A stretch of 64,000 bases of DNA. Source: Branchiostoma floridae (Eukaryota > Chordata > Leptocardii > Amphioxiformes > Branchiostomatidae). Position numbers and translations under genes: made by a program. Shown here in pieces: positions 24,349 through 37,354 of the stretch; the first letter of the stretch is position 1; the number at the start of each line of letters is the position of its first letter. The notes beneath the pieces are model-generated. The model was not told the origin of the DNA, did not search any database, and saw nothing but the letters and a program-made list of their open reading frames with translations. Location: NCBI RefSeq assembly GCF_000003815.2, contig NC_049990.1:7527010-7591009 (forward strand), written 5' to 3'.

Positions 24349-24974
24349 TAAAAGATAAGAGGAAAATTACAAATTTTAAGGCGGCGATTTCTGAAATTAT
24401 TACTTTGTTCTCGAAACTTAACATACAGCAATTCAAAGTATTAAATGTAGTAAATAAAGTTATAGAATCTCCCTCAACTTGCTGCTTGTACGAAAGGATT
24501 CAATACATTCCATCCTAACGTTATAAATTAAATTGCATTCTATTTAGGAGGAGTCTGTGCAAATAAGTGAATTTGAAAAAAAAGGAAAAAAAGTTTAGAC
24601 CTTAGAATCAGTTGAACGCTACGTTGTTAACTTGACATGTTGATATATTCATACATGTATAACGTTACCTGTTCGTAACTCCTTATATATCCACTTACAA
24701 GTATGTATGTATAGATGAAGAAGGCATCATGAAAGTCGCTGCACTTTTGTTGTGTCAATGAATAAAGAATACATTAAAGATAACTATGCATTGATGCAGC
24801 TCTTTATTTTACACAAAAGACTACCTTGCTTGTAAGTTGCATGTATATTTTCTTCGTGTTTTGAAATGTAGATGACCTCTGGCGGTTAGAGTTTGTACTG
24901 CAAACCAAACAGGTGGTTGTAGCCAAAGTTTCGGCAAACTTCGTCCGCAGGTAACCCTCATACGGAAGTGAAAC

Positions 24975-27900
24975 ATGGCGTGGCTGTCCTGCCTAACCAT
25001 ACTTGTCTTATCGTCCGTTGTGAAATGTGAGTAGTAGAAAGCTAGCTAACAATCTGTGTCTGTTGCCTAGCTCCACGAGAATATCATTACGTATACGTAG
25101 ATAAATACATTTATCGTAGACATCAATGGCGGCCTGGAGGGCTAAAGGTGACCAAAGTCCAGCTATCGACAACATCACATGAATGTCTGCAAACAGACAT
25201 GCGTGTAACAGTTAAGTTATGGGGTGGGGAGGGTTTAGTAACCCCCAGTAAGGTGTATTATATTTGTAGATAAATTACCTGTATTCCAAGTACATGTAGT
25301 TAATTCATGACAGCGGATGGCCACACAATAGTCACTATGATATTGATACATTGGTACATAGAGAATTCAGTAAGGATCTACAAAATATAATAACCATATT
25401 TTTCTAAGAAGTCTTTGGCACCGTGAAATATGATGTGGTGGGTAAATTGTGGGTAGACGTATGATGTGTAAGCCTTAAACATAGTTTAATTTCGTCCAAC
25501 TTTCCAAAGTCATGTATTTTAGGACAAGTTGTTATTAGCTACGAAACAAATCTGAAGTATAAGGTCTAGGTTATAACGACTGTATTGATTTTCTCGTGAT
25601 TCTCCCAGGCCAGGAGTGGGACCCAACTGCGCCCCCTGTCGGCCACTTCACAGTATCTGACGCTCAGAACAACACCTGCCTCCTCATGACTGTCGGCATG
25701 ACGTTCCACGTGCCGTATGTAAAGAACGACAGCAACAACACTGAGGTTCGCGTCCTTTATGTTCAGACTAATGGTAGCTGCCTCGGTAGTTGGTTTATTG
25801 ACTCCTGAGCAAGTCGAGAGAGTCATAAATGTTTACGAGGTACTATATATATACTAAAATGTTTCAGGTATGATTATTTGCCTAATAGGACATGTTTGCT
25901 ATACATGTCCTTCTCAGTCCTCGCCCAAGACATTATGAACCTTAGCATTCCCGACTTCATTTCAATCGGAATGCATTTTTCATCTAACCTAGGATCTCGT
26001 CTAGCCCGTATGAAATTATCAGTTAGACAGATCGAACTTTAACTTTTTAGTGCTGTCATATTTCTATCCTTGGTAATTCATAGACAAAATTCAGTTCATT
26101 CCGGTCCTCTGTGAGGTGATGGTAACCAGGTTTACCATATACTTACTAGTCGAGTGAAGTTCATCATTCTGAAGTCCTGTATCCTCCTATAAGAGACGGA
26201 GTGAGCAATAGTAAGAAAATTACGAATGGTTAACCGGTCAGTAGAACTACTTGTAAGTTTTACAAGATTTACACCGAAAAAAATTTCTCCATCTTCCAGG
26301 CAGTTGCCAGTTACCCCCTACCAGCCAACGCTGACGTCACGGGTACATGTAAGGACACCGCAGCGTCCATCACGTTATCCTGGGGAGACGGCTTCAACGT
26401 CACCGTCAAGTTTGAACGTAACGACACGGTGTTCTACGCCTCAGAGATCATCACCGGTTATGTGCTGAACCATGACATATTTCCGGACTGCAATGACGAT
26501 GGTGATTTCAGTTTTAATCATCTTATAGTTTTGCCGCCCACCCAGACTCTTAATTAAGTAGTTATATTTTTTATTGCGTCCGTTGCTCGATGACCGAATT
26601 GTTAGTCTAATAACGGACACGGGATCAGAAGGTCAAAGGTTTGATTCCTGCCTATACGTCGTGTCCTTGGGATTGGCTCTTTACAAAACTATCCTAGGTC
26701 AATCTATGTGAAATGGGTACCTTACTTCAGTTTGCGAGGTAAAATGAGAGGCATTGACTCCGTCTTTCTATTGCAATAAGCACGCTCACCGTTTAAACCG
26801 TGCATACATTGTGGCATTGTTACTAATATGTCAAGGTTGAAGGCACCTAAAACATAAACAAATCACATCTGGACATGTCTAGACAAAAACTGTTTACAAG
26901 TTAGTGTCTTTCACCCACAATACATCTCGATGCGCATGCATGCGCAGTTAAAGCGATGAACCGGCTTATTACATGCACTAAACAGAGTGCACTGTCCGTA
27001 AGGCCCCATAAAGGCTATGGGAGTTTTTATCTTTTTATAAAAAATTTACCTTTTACTCTTTGCATCTACCAGGAGAGACGAGAGTCCAGAGCGGCCCTCC
27101 TCACGACATCCACGCCATGCCCGGCCGGTCCTACCTGTGCGACGTCGCCGTAAACGTAACCGTGGGGAACGTTTCTGTAACGTTCTCAGACCTACAGGTG
27201 CAACCCTTCCTGGTCAAGGGAGGCAATTTTAGTAAAGGTGAATGCTAGAACATTTCAGTGCAGTCTCTCCCCATGGCAACCCTTTCTAATCTCCGTGAAA
27301 CAGTATCTGTCGCGCCTATTTTGCGTGCCATTTGCGGCCTCTTTTGCATGTCTACATCTCTTTCTAATGGTCCTCGTTGTTTTCTCCACCCAAGCCAAAC
27401 CGACACATCTAGAAAGCCCTATACAACTACACAAGTGTTGTCAATGTCTTAACCATATCGGAATTCTGGTGTAAGTGGACTCAACCCCATACGTTAACAT
27501 GCGCTATTTGAATTTCAAGTCAGTTCTTCCCCTCCCTACTGTCATTTACAACATCTTGATTTCTCTTGTCACTGATATCACTAATAACAGACATTCACAT
27601 GCTCTCATCCGCCGGTCATATTCGTTGCAATAGGAGAGCAGAACCGACGGATAAGAACAATGAAAATATTTCCTCTACCTACATATGCACATATATATTT
27701 CACACGTCCAGTGGAGGAGTGTGCGGCGGACATGTCCACCACCACACCCAGCGCTCACACCATTCCCGTAAAAACGACCGCGCACCCCGGCCCCATTCCC
27801 GTGCCGAAACCCACCCAGAACAACTACACCCTGACGGACAGCAGGGGTAATGTGTGCTTCATGGCGCTCATGGCGGCTCAGATACAAGTCAACTATACCA

Positions 27901-30900
27901 GGACAACTGGCAAGGTACTACTTCTCTCCTACAATCCATTAACACGTAGTATCTAAACCTGTATCTACGTAGTCGGTATAAGCGCACGTTGGCATAAAGC
28001 GGATGGCTTAAGCTGGACTCTCACTGCACTTGTGGCATCGGTGCGGCACTGCAGGGTTCGTAGATGACTCAACGATTTTCAGAGATAAAGAACTAATTTG
28101 CTTCCATTTTGTACATTTTGTTGACTAGGAAGTCATTCTTTCAAGTATTACGCAATATATAGGTTATCAAAAATCGCGAAAATAACAAAACAGTGCCGCA
28201 GTGAACGAACCCCGCTGTACCGCACCGGTGCCCCAACTGCAGTGAGAGTCCACCTTTACTGGTTTGAGACGTTTGGGACGACCGAATTGCGTCAATCTGT
28301 CGTCTGAAATTGTGTTTTTCCTTCCAAATTCAAGAAATAAGTGTAATTCAGAAAGAAATGGACGCAATCTACTACTTTGTAATATCTTATCTATGTTGCG
28401 CCAAGTATCATAAGTAAACATCCTTTTATCACCGCAATCTCTTTTTGAATTTGATACTTTTATAATCAATGTAGATTGATATTGGTCTTTAATATCTCTT
28501 CGATTTCTAATAACCTGCTCACCTGGTCTTCATAAGCAAATACCGCAAAGAAAAAGTAATTTTGAAACATGTTCATGATTTCTTTAAATAGACCGCTCTA
28601 GCCGTTTGGAACGTACCAAAGAACACTGCGGCGAGTGGGACATGTGGGAACGACACAGCGTCCCTACAGCTGATGTTGGATGGAGGACTGACCAACCTCA
28701 CCATCGTCTTCGTGTCTACGAAAGGCCTAGACGACCTTGCGGGCGTTGACACAGACAGCGGTTTTAAGGCGTCTGAGATGATTTTGGAATACATGGAAAC
28801 CGAGGCTCGCTTCCCTGACAGTGTCAATAACGGTAACAAATTTAAGAGTCTATTATAATGTTTGAATGGACACTGCCTTGTATCTATTTTCTTTGGAATC
28901 TTCTAGTCAACGTACGATATTATTGTTCTCAGCCCCAAGCAGGTGTATAAAAATGATTCGGCTCAGTCTTAGCGATTTACTATTCGTTTGGTGACATTTC
29001 TCGCTCTTCTTCTGAGTAGTAAAGGGTGTACTAGATACCACAAGAACACGTATAAAACACTGAGACTGAGCTGGATCCTACGTCAACCATTGTGGTATCA
29101 TATAACCTCCGTGAAAACGGCGTTTTACTTTGTTTTGGTGTGTGTAACCACAGATCTAGAGTTTGATAAGTAGCCTGATTCAATATCGCTTATAGCGGCC
29201 TGCCCAGCATCCGCCACCCCCTAGCCATGTTACGGGCTTTAATAGACAGCGGAGTTTGCGTCACACAGATCTGTATAGCTAGTGTGATAAGATACTCGGA
29301 CAATTCGGAGTCATTAATATGGCTTCGGTCTTTAGAGCTTGTTGAAAGACTTGAGCACATCATTTTTCTTTTAGGAACGAGCCAAACCGTCGAGAGGAAA
29401 AACCTGACGGCATTCCCCGGCTCTACGGGAATGTCGTACAAGTGTAACTCCCGACAAGCCGTGGAGCTGAACGATGACGTCACACTCAGGTTTGAAGAAG
29501 TCCAACTTCAGCCGTTTCAGGTGAAGGGCGGCCATTTTGACCCTGGTGAGTTCCGTGTCTGACCTTGGAGATGCCATTCAGGAGCATATAAGAAAAGACA
29601 AAATCTTAGACGTAATAGTAATAACTAAACTGATATCGCCAACTGCAAATGCGCAAAACCGACATTTATGTGAATGAAAGCCGCGCGTATCTATAGTTTT
29701 TGTCCGTTTCCAAAGAGTTTGCGACCACGCTGTTAATCGTACAAAGGAGTTGCAAAATGAACAAATATATAGAAAATTATTGCACAACAATTGGAAAGAT
29801 ACAACGCATGGCAATGGCAATTACTATATGAAATGAAACTACTCTAGTGACTATGTGGTGTGTAATGATACTTTAACAGTATTTGGAGTAAATTTATGCC
29901 GTTTCTTATGTAGCATAGTACTATATTTACAATGAGTTACATCTTAAAGTTAGACTAGAGTAGTCACTTACTATACTATTTTAGTGCTTACCATTATTTG
30001 CCTGTCTTTTTTTCTTTTGTCACCTGCAATTAGTCCTCGGGCAAGAATTTGAAATAAACGTATCTTCTATTTACAATGCATATTAATTTATAATTGCAGC
30101 CTGATACAGTCGGTTGAAGGGTCCTTCTATCCACTGAGGAATTATCTCTTTTTCTTTCAACACCCCTACCCAGTCGAGGAGTGTGCGGCAGACAAGCAGA
30201 CCACCCCAGAGCCTACCAACACCACAACACTCATGACTACCATGGCAACCGTTCCCACGCCACGCCCAGTTCATGACCCCAGCATTTTGAACTTCACGCT
30301 CACGGACGATGACGACAAAATCTGCTTCATGGCGCTCATGGGTCTGCAGATAGAGGTCAATTACACCACACAGCACAAGGAGGTACAGACATCAATAGGC
30401 CAGTTCACAGTTTAAACTGCGCATTGGCAAGGCCAAAGGTGAAGGCCTTTAGCTTGTAAAACATTTTTCAACTAGACCACGATTCATGTCCTGACATATT
30501 CCATTTATGTATCTTGGCCTTTAACTTTGTCCTGTCCGTGATGTGCGTCCGCACGTGAATATAACAGAGTGACAACATTTATGGTGGAAATGGGGTGATC
30601 GGACAGGTGGAGAATTGGAAGTATGGTTTGGCTCAGGTCCGACGGTGTAGTTGAGAGCAAGTATGACTCATGGCTACAACTACACAGTCATGTCAATTCA
30701 ATACGGGTGCCCACTTAGAACTTATTACAATGAAGTTCAACAATTGTATCAGGCTCTGGTAAATTTTAATTTCATAAATATATATACAAAAATTTATATA
30801 TTTCTATTTACTTGAAGTTCACCACAACACAAGGCTCATTGAGCCACTCATGTGTTTTGGGTTACAGTACTGGATTCTGAAGACAGATGTTTGGTAACGC

Positions 30901-32051
30901 TTGTCTTAAAAGGAAATATACAGTGAAGGAGTTGTGTTTAAGCTTGTTACAATTAAAGTTGAATGTACATATCTTGCACGGTTTCACAGAAAGCTACGGC
31001 CCGTTGGAATGTACCCAAGGGCAAGAGCGTCAATGTCACTGGAGAGTGTTCCAACACCACAACTACCTTGACCTTGATCTTCGACGGCGGACTCTCTGTC
31101 GTGACAATGACCTTCAAGAACCAGAGTGGGAAGGGCGGTACGGTGAACAAGTTCATGGTTTCTGACATCAACTTTCGTTACGTGAAGGACAAGGCTCACT
31201 TTCCTGATGTCCAACCTGCAGAACTAGGTAAGAAAGTGAAAATGTTTGGACTGATTTTTTTAACGTTTTCAAAAACAATTCAATCTCTACAACTGGATAA
31301 AAACGGAAATATACTTCCGGACGTTATGGACGACTCCATAAAGACGGTTATAGCATTGTGATTAGTTGATGCGTTCCATTGTTTGCTTGTAGGTGTGCCA
31401 TGCTGTAAGGTGGAAATATAATAATGCAATACAATATTTGGAGAATTGGATATCTGCGTTGGCTGTGCTCCAATTTAGTGCTAGTTATATGATAAATTAC
31501 CACTCTAACTACGTTTTAATGACATTTTCCCATATACGCACAGATGTACCTGTTAACGTCTCGAAACACAACTTGACGGTCTTCAAGGGGGAACTGGGAT
31601 TCTCCTACCGGTGCAACGTCGGCGCAAACATCACTCTGAACCAAAACGTCACTTTGAGAGCCATCAACGTCCACGTGGAACCGTTCGGGCTGAAAAACAG
31701 CAAGTTTGATCAAGGTTTGTGTCAGCCGCACGTGTTTCTTGTTACCTTGGGTATTTTTTACATCCTGTACATTGTATCTTTACTATTGACCAGACATACA
31801 AGTATGTCTTGGACATGTATATACCATCTTCGATCGTTGATTGAGATGGCCAAACATAAAGGAACCGTTGAAAAACTAGAATAAATGAAAATCTGTATTT
31901 TTTTCTTCCAGCTGAAGTGTGTGAAGCTGATAATAAAGTCACCACCCTTCGTCCAATCATCGTCGGCTGCGCGATCGCAGGGATAGACGTGTTGATGCTG
32001 TTGTATTATGGGATAGGTCGCCGCATGCGAAGGAACAAGGATACTCGATAG
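24975..32051 (+). CDS. LAMP-family glycoprotein with three luminal domains and no sorting tail (LAMP-B)
   Basis: Eleven exons (24975-25026, 25609-25745, 26300-26501, 27073-27237, 27712-27914, 28592-28832, 29375-29545, 30174-30382, 30990-31227, 31544-31714, 31912-32051) join in frame to 642 aa. Exon 1 is a signal peptide. Three LAMP modules follow, each of three exons with the same phases (1-0-1-1) and cysteine pattern as LAMP-A. Thr/Pro hinges start VEECAAD before modules 2 and 3. The last exon encodes a helix (IIVGCAIAGIDVLMLLYYG) and a short basic tail RRMRRNKDTR before TAG, so the GYxx-phi lysosomal signal of LAMP-A is absent and the helix carries an Asp. The exon 2 donor (GAG/GTTCGC) is weak. 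It is a tandem paralogue of LAMP-A, probably enriched by an internal domain duplication; a surface or secretory-route location is possible. Confidence 0.9.
26573..26730 (+). repeat. tRNA-derived SINE in LAMP-B intron 3
   Basis: A tRNA-like head has a B box around aaggtttgattcc, preceded by an A-box-like ttgctcgatgaccg. It is followed by the family body gtgtccttgggattggctct and aaatgggtacctt. This copy shows both head and body of the family seen at 105-330 and 42302-42490. Confidence 0.65.
28014..28252. mobile_element. MITE in LAMP-B intron 5
   Basis: tggactctcactgcac...ggtgcggcactgcagggttcg at the left end is matched inverted at the right (...cagtgagagtcca). Arms of about 50 bp are imperfect; the interior is AT-rich and non-coding. 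Superfamily not determined. Confidence 0.75.
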
Positions 32052-32112
32052 GAAATTAATATTGCATGGGGTTATAAAATCAAACCTGGTCACAGCATCC
32101 ACTCTACATTTT

Positions 32113-32387
32113 CTTACGCAGAGACATCCAACGGCACCAACAAACCGCCTCTTGTCTGTACCCTGCTATCTCAACAGTCACCATCAGTTGCTGATCGCAC
32201 TGCTTATAAATATTAATGATCCCTTATATATGTGAGATCCATTTCGAAAACTGAAAAGCCTATTCTTTGAATTGATTGTCCGAAAGCTGATTTGTGGCGA
32301 AGACAACAGGAACTGATGGTGACGGTTGAGATAGCAGAGTACAGACAAGAGGCGGTTTGCTGGCGTCGTTGGATGTCTCTGCGTAGG
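32113..32387. repeat. Long inverted repeat in the LAMP-B 3' UTR
   Basis: An ~80-bp arm (32113-32193, starting cttacgcagagacatccaac) is repeated inverted at 32307-32387 with only a few mismatches, around a ~113-bp AT-rich loop. It begins about 60 bp after the LAMP-B stop and before the candidate poly(A) signal, so the mRNA could form a long hairpin. It may be a MITE. Confidence 0.85.
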
Positions 32388-32711
32388 AGAATGCCACTCA
32401 ATGAACTGAGGAAAAGTAGTTGAGGAGTGGCTGCAACATATCAAATGTGTTGCGTCCTTGGTTGGCTGGATGCTAAAAGAATGGAATATTTACATAATGT
32501 TGCTCAACCGCATCTGTCTTTCCCATGGTGATTTCGCTATAAAGATTATAGAGTACCTTCCAGGGAATTTCGGCATTTTTTGACGAACTCTCAAAGTCTT
32601 GCTGAATTGACATGACAAATGTTGTATATTATAGGGTTGTTGAATACGTTTTTCAGATACATGTATATGAAGGTAACGTTATATAACTGATGAAATAACG
32701 AAGAGATTATC

Positions 32712-32717
32712 AATAAA
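32712..32717 (+). terminator. Candidate poly(A) signal of LAMP-B
   Basis: AATAAA lies about 660 bp after the LAMP-B stop codon and about 190 bp before arm B begins; it is the best placed signal for this gene. Confidence 0.45.
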
Positions 32718-33823
32718 AAAATTCAAGTTTCCGAACTTGAGTGTAGTTCATTTGCTGCTATAACGTTATACCAAAACCTTTATTCGCTGACATTTGCCCA
32801 GACTGTCACATACTGACATTGATATATGCAAAGTTTTGAGAACAACAAAATGATATCTTTTTTAAAGCTTAAGTTTTGAAATTTGTACCTTTCCTCGTGT
32901 TTATGACGTCATGGAAAAAGCCATAACAGCGGCTCGAACAACGCATGCGCACAATGACGCACAATAGAAACTACATTCTCAGTGCGTATTAGTCTGAGAA
33001 AAGGACGCATTTTTTTGTGCTCCACAATTTCGACTTTTCCCCGATTATTATCGCATATTCTCTAAAACGACGAGACGTGCGTCTCTTGTGGGTTAGAGGA
33101 TATCTCGAAGAAGACGAGTTTACAATTCGACTAAACCTTTAGTGACTTTTGGAGATCATACGGTAAGTGCTTGTCAACTTTATAATCTTTTCCAACAAAA
33201 TAATATTGAGTTTTCAAGTTTGGTAACGTTATACGTAAAAGGTAACTTGCCGGAGAAACTGCATGCAGTTATCGCAGAGCTGAGATATGCAATGTGTGTT
33301 AGCACGCCAATAGTTTTAGTTGAGGTATAGTATAATGTAGTCGTATCGTGTACATATACGTAGCAGGTGGGGTCAGATTGCACTAGGTCCCAAATTTACG
33401 TCACCGTAATAAAGTTGTAAATGTGACGTCATTTTTTGGAACAGCGACTAAGTTGCTGCGGGGCATGCCGGGGAAATTCTTAATGAACACCTCGTACGCA
33501 TGCGCGTGGTATCTCGCTTCAATAAATCCTGCAACGATGGAATTTTTCATTACGATTTTAGATATTTCCACAAGTTTGGAGGAATAATCAAATACTATAA
33601 GAGACGTTAATCAAGGAAGACATAAAGGAGCACCATGTGTAATATGGAGATTAGCGCCATGGTCGTACAATACAGACGTGTTGAAGAAGAGACAGCGAAC
33701 GACTGTGTGAGGGGGCTGTGGACTTCATGATTAATATGAGGGGGGGGGGGGGGTAACAATGAAGTTAAAACTCCACAAACATCTAGTACCAGTAACTGTA
33801 CCTATTTGTACTTGTACAGAAAG

Positions 33824-36800
33824 ATGGCAGGAACGAGAAAAGCCCAGTCGGCGGGCGGACCGGACGGTTCGGCAGAGGTGGGCCCGGGCAGAGCCACGGT
33901 GGGCAGCGAACCCTGGATCGGATTCAAGGTGAGACGGACAACTTTGCTTTAGAAACAAGAAGTCAACATCACATTATACTGTATAACTTATATGTTTATG
34001 TTATCAAGGAGGTTTAAAAAAGATATTCAACTTAGCAATGACCTTATTTTTAAAATTTGGATAGTATCCTAACATTTTGTGACAAAGATGTTTCAGTTCC
34101 CATGATATGATGTCCTTGTAACGTTACATGTGTGCCATGTTCTCAGTATGGTTTATTCCACAGAATCTGATGAAGAGAGTTCCGATAGTTCGGAGCGTGG
34201 ATGTGCTCAGTGGTGGGGACCAGCAAGATAGGAAGGAGAAGAAGGTTGGTCATGTGATCAGTTCGACTTTTTTCCCACATCACTTTGTATACTCTGAACT
34301 AAATGAAGAACAGAGGGTCTTGATGTAGTAGGGTGTAAACGGATGCATTTGCAGTGTTTAATATCAGCAGTGGGAACACAAATCACAAGTACATTACTGA
34401 TATAAAACTTGCTTGGGCAATGAATGGATTTTCAGTGTGGAGTTCACCATAAAAGCCATCATTAGACCAATACTGTGTAAGTTTTAAAGTGTTTCTTCCA
34501 AAATAACTTTAACTGATTACTGTGATAAAAGCATCTGTCCTTGGTGCTAAACACCATCCACACACAGGTAAACACACCTGTCCTTGGTGCTGAACACCAT
34601 CCACACACAGGTAAACACACCTGTCCCTGTTGCTAAATGCCATCCACATAGACAAAATTACCTGTCCTTGGTGCTGAACACCATCCACACACAGGTAAAC
34701 ATACCTGTCCTTGGTGCTGAACACCATCCACACACAGGTAAACACACCTGTCCCTGTTGCTAAACACCATCCACATAGACAAAAATACCTGTCCTTGGTG
34801 CTGAACACCATCCATACAGCTGAAGGTTCCTGTCCCTGAATCAATGCACCATTCAGTCACTTTATGAAGACAGATGACAAGTGTTACATACTAACAGCAG
34901 TGTCGATTAAACCCACACACTATTGATTGTAAAGCAGTTGTACAAGAGAATAACAGAAACAAACTTGACACCTCCCACAGAAGGGTGTGGCAGATGACAG
35001 GATGAAAAGTGCAGCCGTGCTGGTGGAGTCTAGGGAGGAACCCAGACTGGAGGAACTGTCAGCTGATGTAGGGGAGTCCCACGACACTCGCTCCCTACAG
35101 CGTGTGGCCAGTACAGACATCAGCGATGTGCCCACAACAGAGGGAGGTAGACTTTCACTCCCCACAGTCCCAGACACTTCTGCTGTGTCATCAGAGGACA
35201 CACTTGAGGTAAATCTTTACTCTTGTTTTCTCTATACATAAAAGTTGTTTAAGGTTACTGGTTTGTCCTAAGAAAATAATTGTAGGACTCAAATTTAAAA
35301 CCAAGTCCAAACCAAACAATCTGTCAATCAACCAGTTAAAAGCTTTCTCTGAATGAATGTCAACCTGCGTTCAATTTTGTTGTTGCAGGAAATGAAGCAA
35401 CAGCTCAAGGAGTTGGAGAAGATGTGGAAAGCGTCCGTCAACTCGCAGATGGCAGGCTTTCAGAGGAGGAATAACGAGTTTGAGTAAGTAGGAGCCAGTC
35501 GATTTCTGCATCGAGGGACCTTTTTTTAGGTATCCTGACCATGATTGCTGTGAATATAACATTTAAGTGTCAGTGAACAGAAAATAAGCATGATATGTCA
35601 AAAATGATATGATCAAACTGCACATTTGGTAAAAACTGTTGCTTGCTGTTTGAGCATGATATGTGTATTCGTGATCTTAGTATAACAGTCACCTTTGAAA
35701 TATACCCAGTGTGCTTTGCAAATTATTGGGAAAAAAAGGAGGAAAACTTATCTAAATTGTTCAATACTTAAGATAGCTTGGATAAAGCCACAGGATTAAG
35801 TGTTAACAATCTTTTCTGAGCTAAACTGAACAGGCGTTGATGACCTGTACTGATGTGTTGATGACCTGTACTGATGTGTTGATGACTACAGGGAACTGAA
35901 TGCTATACTGCGCAGGAATGTCGAGATAGCAGAGAAAGTCTGCAAAAGGACAAAGGAGATGATGGCTAATCTCAAGGAGCAGGGGTACTTGGATATCCTT
36001 GAAGCTGCTCCTCAGCCCCAGAAGTCACCCCGCAGGTGAGTGATTCATGCAGAAATTAGCAGGAATGGCTCGTAAGTAACTTTGTGAAGGAACAGAACTG
36101 ATGACTGATGGATATTTTTTGGCAAAGCCTCAGGGGCAGAGCCATGAATTTTCTAATCGAGCAGCAGCCTGTTTTGACACTGTGATATTTGTGTTTCTTC
36201 AGGAGGAGGGCAGGCGTAGATGCAAGAGTATCCGCCAAAGATACGTGTGCCTCCGACGTTAGTCTGGTTGTCGAGCTTCGACGTGCCGCGTCCAGCCTCT
36301 ACGATATCCAGGGTGCTGACGGGACCTCGGCCATGTCTGAAAGCACAGACCAAAGCTTGTTTGCTACAGTCCCGGGCTTTAGGTCCGTCGATGTAGACAA
36401 GCATGATGACCTACAGTACGTGTGGTATGAAGGAGCCTTACAGAAGTCCGGCCAGCGCAGATCTGTTGCCATGGACAACAGCAGTGACAACACAGGCGTG
36501 GACTCTAGGGCTGTCGATGTAGACATGCATGATGACCTACAGTATGTGTGCTATGAAGCAGCCCTGCAGAACTTCGGCCAGCGCAGATCTGTTGCCATGG
36601 ACAACAGCAGTGACACCACATGTGGCGTGGACTCTAGGGCTGTCGATGTAGACAGGCTTGATGACCTACAGTACGTGTGCTATGAAACAGCCCTGCAGAA
36701 CTCCGGTCAGCGCAGATCTGTTGCCATGGACAACAGCAGTGACACCACATGCGTGGACTCTAGGTCCGTTGTTACAGACAAAGTTTCCATCAGTGACCTG

Positions 36801-37354
36801 CAGTACGTGTGGTTTGAAGGGTACCTGCAGCACAAATCTACCATGGACAACGGCAGCAACATCACAAGTCTGGATGCAGCATTGCCTGAGGTAAGTATAG
36901 GGATATAGACCTGTACATCTTTATCTATACATCTGTTCCTATGATGTGTTTGTGCTGCATCATGCTTCCAATATGTTATTCTTATGTGAGCCTACAAAGG
37001 TGCCAGGAAGGGAAGACAATTTACAAATCTCCTGAAACACCATTTAAGTCAATCATTGCTCATGTTGTATTATATTTTCCCAACCACTTGAAGAATATCT
37101 TGCTTACAGCAAAACTAAAAACATGTCTCACCTGTAGGTAAGACTGACCACAATAAATCTCACCTGTACACAAGACTGACCACAACAATTCTCACCTCCC
37201 GTTTCAGCTGACTGACCTGGAAGACCAGCATGTGGAGTCCACTGTCCAGGAGAACACAGCTCCCACACTGAAGAAGAAAAACAGACTGCAGAAGCTCAAG
37301 AGGTGGTTCCAGCGAAAGGGCCGCAAGTTTGTCAACAAGATCCGCCGCCGCTAA
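33824..37354 (+). CDS. Uncharacterised coiled-coil/tandem-repeat protein, arm B copy
   Basis: Exons 33824-33928, 34164-34244, 34981-35208, 35389-35483, 35892-36035, 36203-36890, 37208-37354 join in frame to 495 aa. Each boundary matches the arm A gene, and five of the seven exons have identical lengths. Differences: a shorter start (MAGTRKAQ instead of MAAVVTRKAQ), four instead of five repeats in exon 6, and more diverged repeats (extra Cys, one unit of 43 residues, and a last unit lacking the RRS). The coiled-coil exons and the basic C terminus (LKRWFQRKGRKFVNKIRRR) are almost unchanged, which suggests both copies are under constraint. All splice sites are intact, so there is no sign of a pseudogene. 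Function unknown; see the arm A entry for the visible parts. Confidence 0.85.
34535..34830. repeat. Minisatellite carrying RE1-like motifs (arm B)
   Basis: At least seven units have spacing 43, 43, 41, 43, 43, 41 bp. On the minus strand TTCAGCACCAAGGACAG is perfect at 34578-34594, 34662-34678, 34705-34721 and 34789-34805; other units (34535, 34621, 34748) carry one to three changes. It lies in the intron between exons 2 and 3, like the arm A array, but has a different unit number. Confidence 0.85.

Noticed and set aside
34535..34830. CRISPR-like spaced repeats
   Set aside because: Units are contiguous 41-43-bp minisatellite repeats with no unique spacers, in an animal intron.
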